Assembly (NCBI RefSeq): GCF_900106535.1
Contig: NZ_FNOH01000019.1
Coordinates: 1 to 64,000 of the forward strand
DNA length: 64,000 nt
Direction of reading: 5' to 3'
Origin: Myxococcus xanthus
GTDB lineage: Bacteria > Myxococcota > Myxococcia > Myxococcales > Myxococcaceae
Shown here: positions 59,941 to 64,000 of the stretch, one piece after another
Position numbering within the stretch: the stretch's first letter is position 1
How the letters are laid out: each line of letters starts with the position of its first letter
Notes under the pieces: generated by a model
Told to the model about the DNA's origin: nothing
Seen by the model: the letters and a program-made list of their open reading frames with translations, nothing else
Database searches by the model: none
Program-made: the position numbers and the translations under genes

Positions 59941-60102
59941 ACGCCCGCCTCCTTAGCAGGCTGCCGGTGGGACGCACAGTCTCGTCGCGTGCTACGACCC
60001 GGCTGGGTGTACTGCGACATCAGGAGGGTTGCCTCATGGGGGGGTGGGAGGATGGAATGGGCGAAGTTTCCCCGGAATGCCCTGCCTGAGAGTCCCAGCC
60101 CC

Positions 60103-62118
60103 ATGACCCTACCCGCTGACGGTGACCTCCGCATTGATGAGGTCCTGCGGAATACGTACAGGATTGTCTCCCTACTGGGACGGGGAGGAATGGGCTCGGT
60201 GTACCTGGCCCAACACCTGCGGCTTCCCGGCAAGCAGGTCGCGGTCAAGGTGCTGCGTGGCGGCGACCACCTGACGCCCGAAATCTTCGCGCGCTTCCGC
60301 CGGGAGGCGGAGATTGCCTCGCGGCTGGGCCACCCCAACATCGTCGAGGTGCTCGACTACGACACCCTGGAGAACGGCAACCCGTTCCTGGTGCTGGAGT
60401 ACCTGCGCGGTGAGAGCCTCCAGGAGCGCCTGGCGCGCGGACGCCTGCCCATGGAGGACGTGGTCTCCTTCACCCGGCAGATGGGCTCGGCGCTCCAGGC
60501 GGCGCACGGCGCGGGCGTCATCCACCGCGACCTCAAGCCAGCCAACGTGTTCCTGGTGCCCACCGACTCCGGTGGCGTGGTGGGCGAGCGCGTGAAGCTG
60601 CTCGACTTCGGCATCTCCAAGGTCCTCAGCTCCACGACGGTGCAGACGCAGGAGGCGACCATCATCGGGACGCCTCAGTACATGTCACCGGAGCAGGCCC
60701 AGGGGAAGAACCGGGACATCGACGCGCGCACGGATGTCTTCGCGCTGGGGTGCATCGTCTACGAGATGATGGCCGGCAAACCCGTGTTCGGCTCAGGCAG
60801 CCTCGCCCAGATGATCTTCCGCGTCGTCTATGAGCCGCCCGAACCGCTGGCCCCGCTCTGTCCCGAGGCCACGCCGGAGGCCATCTCCGCGGTGATGCGC
60901 GCGCTCGCCAAGGGCGTGGACGAGCGCTACCCGGACGTCTCCTCCTTCATCGAGGACTTGACGGGCACGCCGCTGCACTCGCTGTCCACCACGGCGGGCA
61001 ATCAGCCCGCCCCGCGCCCCCAGGCCCCGGCGTCCGGAATCGCGCTGCCCTCCACGGACCCGGCCTCACTCTCCGCCACCGTCCCGCCCGGAAGCCTGAA
61101 GGTGGCACCGGACACGGGCCGCGAGGGCTTCGATTCCACGATGGCGCCCGGCACCGGCCAGCAGGGCTTCAGTCCATCCACCACGGGGCAGATGGGCGTG
61201 GCGCAGGCGCAGGGCTTCAGTCCATCCGCCACGGGGCAGATGGGCGTGGCGCAGTTGTCCGCCGCATCGCTCATCGACCCGCCTGGCCTGGAGCCCACGC
61301 TCATCTCAAAGCAGCTTCCGGCCATTCCCGTGCCGGAACGCCCCGCTCAGCACCACACGGCCGTGAGCGTTCCCGTGCCCATCCCGGGCGCCGCCGAGGC
61401 CGATGCCGCCGCCGCGCTGGTGTCCGCTCCGTCCACGCCGGTCTCGCCGCCCCCTGCGGCAAAGGGGCGCGGTGCATTCATCGGCGCCACCGCGGCGGTC
61501 CTGCTGGCATCCAGCGTGGGACTCGTCTGGTGGATGAAGGGTGGGACCTCCGGCACGGGCTCGCCCACGACGCCCGTGGCAGACGCCCGCGCGCCCCAGG
61601 ACGCGCGGCAGGCCAACGGTGCGCAGCAGACCAACGGCCAGCAGGCCAACGGCACGCAGGCAAACGGCACGCAGGCAAACGGCACGCAGCAGACAAACGG
61701 CACTGAGCAGGCCAACGGCACTGAGCAGGCCAACGGCACTGAGCAGGCCAACGGCACGCAGACTCCGCCGGACACAGAGAACCCGCAGCAGGTGGTGGTG
61801 GCCACTGTCACCCCGCCCGACAAGCCGACCTCTCGCCCGGTGACGCGTCCCGAGCCCAAGGAAGAACTTCCCGAGCAGGTCCGCAAGCTGTTGAAGGAAG
61901 GAGAAAGCGCGTTGGCCTCGGGTGACGCCAGCCGAGCCATCGCGCTGGCACGCAGCAGCCAGCGCACGAAGCGCTCCATCGCGGCGTATTCGCTGCTCAC
62001 CCGCGCATACTGCCAGCAGAAGGACCTGGGCGGTGCGGTCAGCGAGTGGCCCAAGGTCGCGTCAGCGGAGCGTGCCAAGGTCAAGAAGTTCTGCCAGAAG
62101 CACGACATCGAGCTCTGA
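60103..62118 (+). CDS. Membrane-anchored Ser/Thr protein kinase (Pkn type)
   Basis: A 671-residue bacterial Hanks-type kinase. The kinase domain covers about residues 15-290: glycine loop GRGGMGSVY, Lys49 in VAVKVL, catalytic HRDLKPANV (Asp143), DFG at 168-170, and GTPQYMSPEQ in the activation/P+1 region. A Pro/Ala/Ser-rich linker with a duplicated GFSPS-TGQMGVAQ block follows, then one membrane span at about 457-481 (AAVLLASSVGLVWWM), a periplasmic Gln/Ala/Asn/Gly/Thr repeat (about 503-553) and a C-terminal TPR-like region. ATG 60103 begins the consensus; upstream in-frame starts are possible. It is followed by two secreted proteins on the same strand. Confidence 0.92.
   Translation: MTLPADGDLRIDEVLRNTYRIVSLLGRGGMGSVYLAQHLRLPGKQVAVKVLRGGDHLTPEIFARFRREAEIASRLGHPNIVEVLDYDTLENGNPFLVLEYLRGESLQERLARGRLPMEDVVSFTRQMGSALQAAHGAGVIHRDLKPANVFLVPTDSGGVVGERVKLLDFGISKVLSSTTVQTQEATIIGTPQYMSPEQAQGKNRDIDARTDVFALGCIVYEMMAGKPVFGSGSLAQMIFRVVYEPPEPLAPLCPEATPEAISAVMRALAKGVDERYPDVSSFIEDLTGTPLHSLSTTAGNQPAPRPQAPASGIALPSTDPASLSATVPPGSLKVAPDTGREGFDSTMAPGTGQQGFSPSTTGQMGVAQAQGFSPSATGQMGVAQLSAASLIDPPGLEPTLISKQLPAIPVPERPAQHHTAVSVPVPIPGAAEADAAAALVSAPSTPVSPPPAAKGRGAFIGATAAVLLASSVGLVWWMKGGTSGTGSPTTPVADARAPQDARQANGAQQTNGQQANGTQANGTQANGTQQTNGTEQANGTEQANGTEQANGTQTPPDTENPQQVVVATVTPPDKPTSRPVTRPEPKEELPEQVRKLLKEGESALASGDASRAIALARSSQRTKRSIAAYSLLTRAYCQQKDLGGAVSEWPKVASAERAKVKKFCQKHDIEL
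61600..61760 (+). repeat. QANGT/QTNGT-coding tandem repeat inside the kinase gene
   Basis: About ten imperfect copies of a 15- to 18-bp unit encode (E/Q)QANGT and QTNGT blocks directly after the membrane span of the kinase. The copies at 61700-61760 are nearly identical, as expected for recent slippage. Confidence 0.8.
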
Positions 62119-62170
62119 AACAGCGGGCCATCCGGGTTGGGGGGCCCTCATGCAACACGAGGTGATTCGC

Positions 62171-62983
62171 TTGAGAAACATGGTCGCAGTGATTGTCACG
62201 GCAGTCGCGCTGGGGGCGTCGCAGGCCCTGGCCGCCGCGCCGGTGGAAGCTGGCAAGGTGTACTCCGGTACGGAGGGCGAAGAGGTGGCCGTGGTGCCGC
62301 TCACGCCCCGTTCCGACAAGAAGTTCATCCTGCGCGTGAAGGGCACGGGCTCGGAGTTCGACGGCCTGGTGTTCCCCTACGAGCAGAACGACTGGAGCAC
62401 CCGCAGCACCGAGCAGTTCAACTACAGCACCCAGTGGCACGGCCGGAAGTACACGGCCCTGCACGTACGCGACACGAAGTACGAGCTCTACGTGCCCGGC
62501 CGCCAGCGCCCCATCCGCCTGGCCTATGACGAGAAGAAGACCGCCGCGCTGAAGCCGGAGGAGGTCTACGCGCTGCACCAGAAGCAGATGAAGGACGGCA
62601 CCCTGGCGAAGCTGATGGCCTTCGACCGCAAGGGCGAGGAGTCCGGCCACAACAAGGAATTTGCCGCCACCCTCCAGGAGATGAACAACGCGTGTGGCAC
62701 GTCCGTGGCCGCCCGCATCGACTGGAGCAGCATCAACGAGGACCAGCTCAAGGAGCTGAGCATCTCCAGCTTCTGTGGCACCCCGCTGACCAGCCTCAAG
62801 GAGCTGTGCACCGCGTCCGCCATCGCGAAGCAGACCATCCAGGAGAAGGTGAAGCAGGTCAGCTGCCGCTTCGGCTCCGCGTTGGAACCCAAGATTGAAG
62901 CGGACCGCGTCATCTGGACGACCTCCCGCGACGCCTCCAATCAGGACAAGTTCGCCACCAAGTACTTCAAGCAGAACCTGTAG
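62171..62983 (+). CDS. Secreted protein of unknown function, Cys-rich
   Basis: A 270-residue protein with a signal peptide (VAVIVTAVALGASQALAA). The mature chain has a first beta domain (VYSGTEGEEVAVVPLTPRS, GSEFDGLVFPYEQN) and a second helical domain with four cysteines (NACGTSVAARIDW, SISSFCGTPLTS, LKELCTASA, QVSCRFGSAL). Family unknown. TTG 62171 is preferred because GAGGTGAT, an exact match to the anti-Shine-Dalgarno end, lies six bases upstream; ATG 62150 is the longer alternative. It sits 52 bases after the kinase gene and 14 bases before the next secreted gene, so the three probably form an operon. Confidence 0.65.
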   Translation: MRNMVAVIVTAVALGASQALAAAPVEAGKVYSGTEGEEVAVVPLTPRSDKKFILRVKGTGSEFDGLVFPYEQNDWSTRSTEQFNYSTQWHGRKYTALHVRDTKYELYVPGRQRPIRLAYDEKKTAALKPEEVYALHQKQMKDGTLAKLMAFDRKGEESGHNKEFAATLQEMNNACGTSVAARIDWSSINEDQLKELSISSFCGTPLTSLKELCTASAIAKQTIQEKVKQVSCRFGSALEPKIEADRVIWTTSRDASNQDKFATKYFKQNL

Positions 62984-62997
62984 TCGGAGCCTTCACG

Positions 62998-63822
62998 ATG
63001 CGATTCCAGCGTTTCGCCTTCGCGGCGATGTCTTTCGCGTGTACCGCCGCCATGGCGGCCGAGCCCATCCAGCCCCCCTGGGGCAAGGAGTCCAACCTCG
63101 GCGAGAAGATGATGTTGGAGGCCACGTCGGTGTGCACCGACGGCAAGGGCCACTTCGTGGCGCTCACGCCCGACGACGAGGACACCAACGCCGTCCTCTA
63201 CTACGGCGATGAGAAGCAGTTCGTCCAGGTGCCTCGCCCCGGCCCCTACACGTCGGCCACGTCCTTCCTGGACCCGCGCTTCTTCAACAAGGGCGCGAAC
63301 CCCAACTTCCGCGGCATCGACTGGCGGGTGATGTCGAGCGTGGAGATTGACCGCAAGGAGCGCACCTGCTCCCTGACCTGCGGTGAGAAGAAGATTCCTC
63401 TCACCATGCTGGACGGTGAGCCGGCCGCGGAGCTGCTGCGCAAGGCCGCCTTCCAGCCCAACCCGCAGAAGTTCGTGCCCTACGCGCTACTGCGTGACAC
63501 CAAGGGCGCCTACTACTTCGTGGACCGTGGCTTCCACGAGGCGGAGAAGAAGAACTACCGCGTCTTCATCGGGCCGCGCGGCAACCTGAAGGCTCAGAAG
63601 ATGACCAACGTCATCTCCGACTCCGAAGGTGAAATCTTCTCCACCAAGCGCGGTGACCTCCGCCTGCTGCTCGACAAGGCGAAGCCCGCCATGTGGATTG
63701 AAAACACCAAGCGCCGCCTGGAGCTGCGCCAGGTGCCCGTGGATGAGAACCTGCCGCTCATCTACAACGAGCTCGGTGTGTACGAAGGCGCCCGCCTGGG
63801 CACGCCCTGCGACGACCAGTAG
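62998..63822 (+). CDS. Secreted protein of unknown function
   Basis: A 274-residue protein with a signal peptide (RFAFAAMSFACTAAMA). The mature part is beta-rich with paired cysteines (TSVCTDGKGHF, RTCSLTCGEKKI, LGTPCDDQ at the very end) and WG-K/YY-D motifs (DTKGAYYFVDRGFHEAEKK). The style resembles its neighbour at 62171, but I see no clear sequence match. GGAG lies nine bases before ATG 62998. No family is recognised. With the kinase upstream it may act in a signalling or envelope function. Confidence 0.65.
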   Translation: MRFQRFAFAAMSFACTAAMAAEPIQPPWGKESNLGEKMMLEATSVCTDGKGHFVALTPDDEDTNAVLYYGDEKQFVQVPRPGPYTSATSFLDPRFFNKGANPNFRGIDWRVMSSVEIDRKERTCSLTCGEKKIPLTMLDGEPAAELLRKAAFQPNPQKFVPYALLRDTKGAYYFVDRGFHEAEKKNYRVFIGPRGNLKAQKMTNVISDSEGEIFSTKRGDLRLLLDKAKPAMWIENTKRRLELRQVPVDENLPLIYNELGVYEGARLGTPCDDQ

Positions 63823-63833
63823 CCGTCCGTCAG

Positions 63834-63883
63834 CACGAGGGCCGGGAGCCGGCGTCCCACGGACGTCTTCCCGGCCCTTCGTG
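63834..63883. terminator. Long hairpin between convergent genes at the right edge
   Basis: Inverted arms 63834-63847 (CACGAGGGCCGGGA) and 63869-63883 pair over 14 bp with one bulged base. It lies directly after the secreted gene and before the stop of a minus-strand gene at the edge, so it may serve both. A short T patch (GTCTTTGG) follows on the plus strand. Confidence 0.65.
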
Positions 63884-63900
63884 TCTTTGGCGTCAGCAGC

Positions 63901-64000
63901 TCACGGACGCGGCAGCGACGCCTTCAACTGCGCCACGCTCGCCTTCGGCTCCCGCAGCGCGCCGTCGCTTGAGCCCGCCACTTCGACGCAGCGGGCCAGA
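63901..64000 (-). CDS. 3' end of a gene, function not recognisable
   Basis: The minus-strand frame entering from the right edge reads LARCVEVAGSSDGALREPK and ends in KASLPRP at a TGA (63901-63903). High third-position G/C and the stop just after a hairpin support real coding. Only about 32 residues are visible. Confidence 0.5.
   Translation of the reverse strand, partial: LARCVEVAGSSDGALREPKASVAQLKASLPRP

Noticed and set aside
61600..61760. Regular short repeats that might suggest a CRISPR array
   Set aside because: Units are only 15-18 bp, in frame, without spacers, and encode a QANGT linker inside the kinase gene.
1..64000. tRNA, rRNA, riboswitch or phage attachment sites
   Set aside because: No cloverleaf, rRNA-like or conserved riboswitch sequence was recognised by eye; a covariance-model scan could not be run.

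Overview
The window is high-GC DNA with the gene content of a myxobacterium (order Myxococcales, probably Myxococcaceae). The signs are a secreted M36 peptidase with a C-terminal MYXO-CTERM-like tail (SSGCSS, one membrane span, RRR), many large lipoproteins, a Pkn-type Ser/Thr kinase with a C-terminal membrane anchor, an ECF sigma factor with a membrane partner, and a beta-propeller sensor kinase. No rRNA, tRNA or CRISPR array was seen. The genus is not resolved from sequence alone.

Layout. 1-9.3 kb: the end of a dihydrofolate-reductase-like gene, a DUF2079 membrane protein, a DUF1254/DUF1214 protein, an LRAT-domain protein with two small unknown neighbours, a degraded stretch with transposase remnants, and a cytokinin-dehydrogenase-like flavoprotein. 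9.8-24.5 kb: one minus-strand block holding a propeller sensor kinase, a NarL-type response regulator, a lipoprotein of nine tandem domains, an Ig-like/TolB-like lipoprotein and a fungalysin-like peptidase. It reads as a signal-controlled cell-surface or secreted module. 25-29.5 kb: a kelch-like lipoprotein, a Lys/Ala-rich membrane-active-looking protein, a trigger-factor-like chaperone, a small membrane protein and PhnA. 30-35 kb: a CcdA-thioredoxin fusion, a LysR regulator divergent from a small protein and an SDR, an alcohol dehydrogenase fragment and a homocysteine S-methyltransferase. 35.1-37.1 kb: a GntR regulator, a TauE/SafE exporter and a DUF1634 protein, with codon use unlike the surroundings and a perfect 32-bp palindrome at the front. 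37.1-41.5 kb: a methyltransferase, a lipoprotein, and a serine dehydratase divergent from a LysR gene (a second foreign-looking pair). 41.6-46.3 kb: a sugar-handling group (GH15, glucose dehydrogenase, aldo/keto reductase). 47.5-55.1 kb: ECF sigma factor, Cys-rich membrane protein, Cys-rich TRASH-like lipoprotein, then TolC, RND pump and adaptor. 55.3-64 kb: a lipoprotein, a small secreted protein, an ammonium transporter without an adjacent PII gene, a GNAT acetyltransferase, a Ser/Thr kinase with two secreted proteins of unknown function, and the end of a further gene.

Best candidates for new biology: the sensor kinase/repeat-lipoprotein/peptidase block (9.8-24.5 kb), the sigma/Cys-rich membrane protein/TRASH/RND set (47.5-55.1 kb) and the palindrome-controlled GntR-TauE-DUF1634 cassette. 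All functions are inferred from sequence patterns; no database search was possible.
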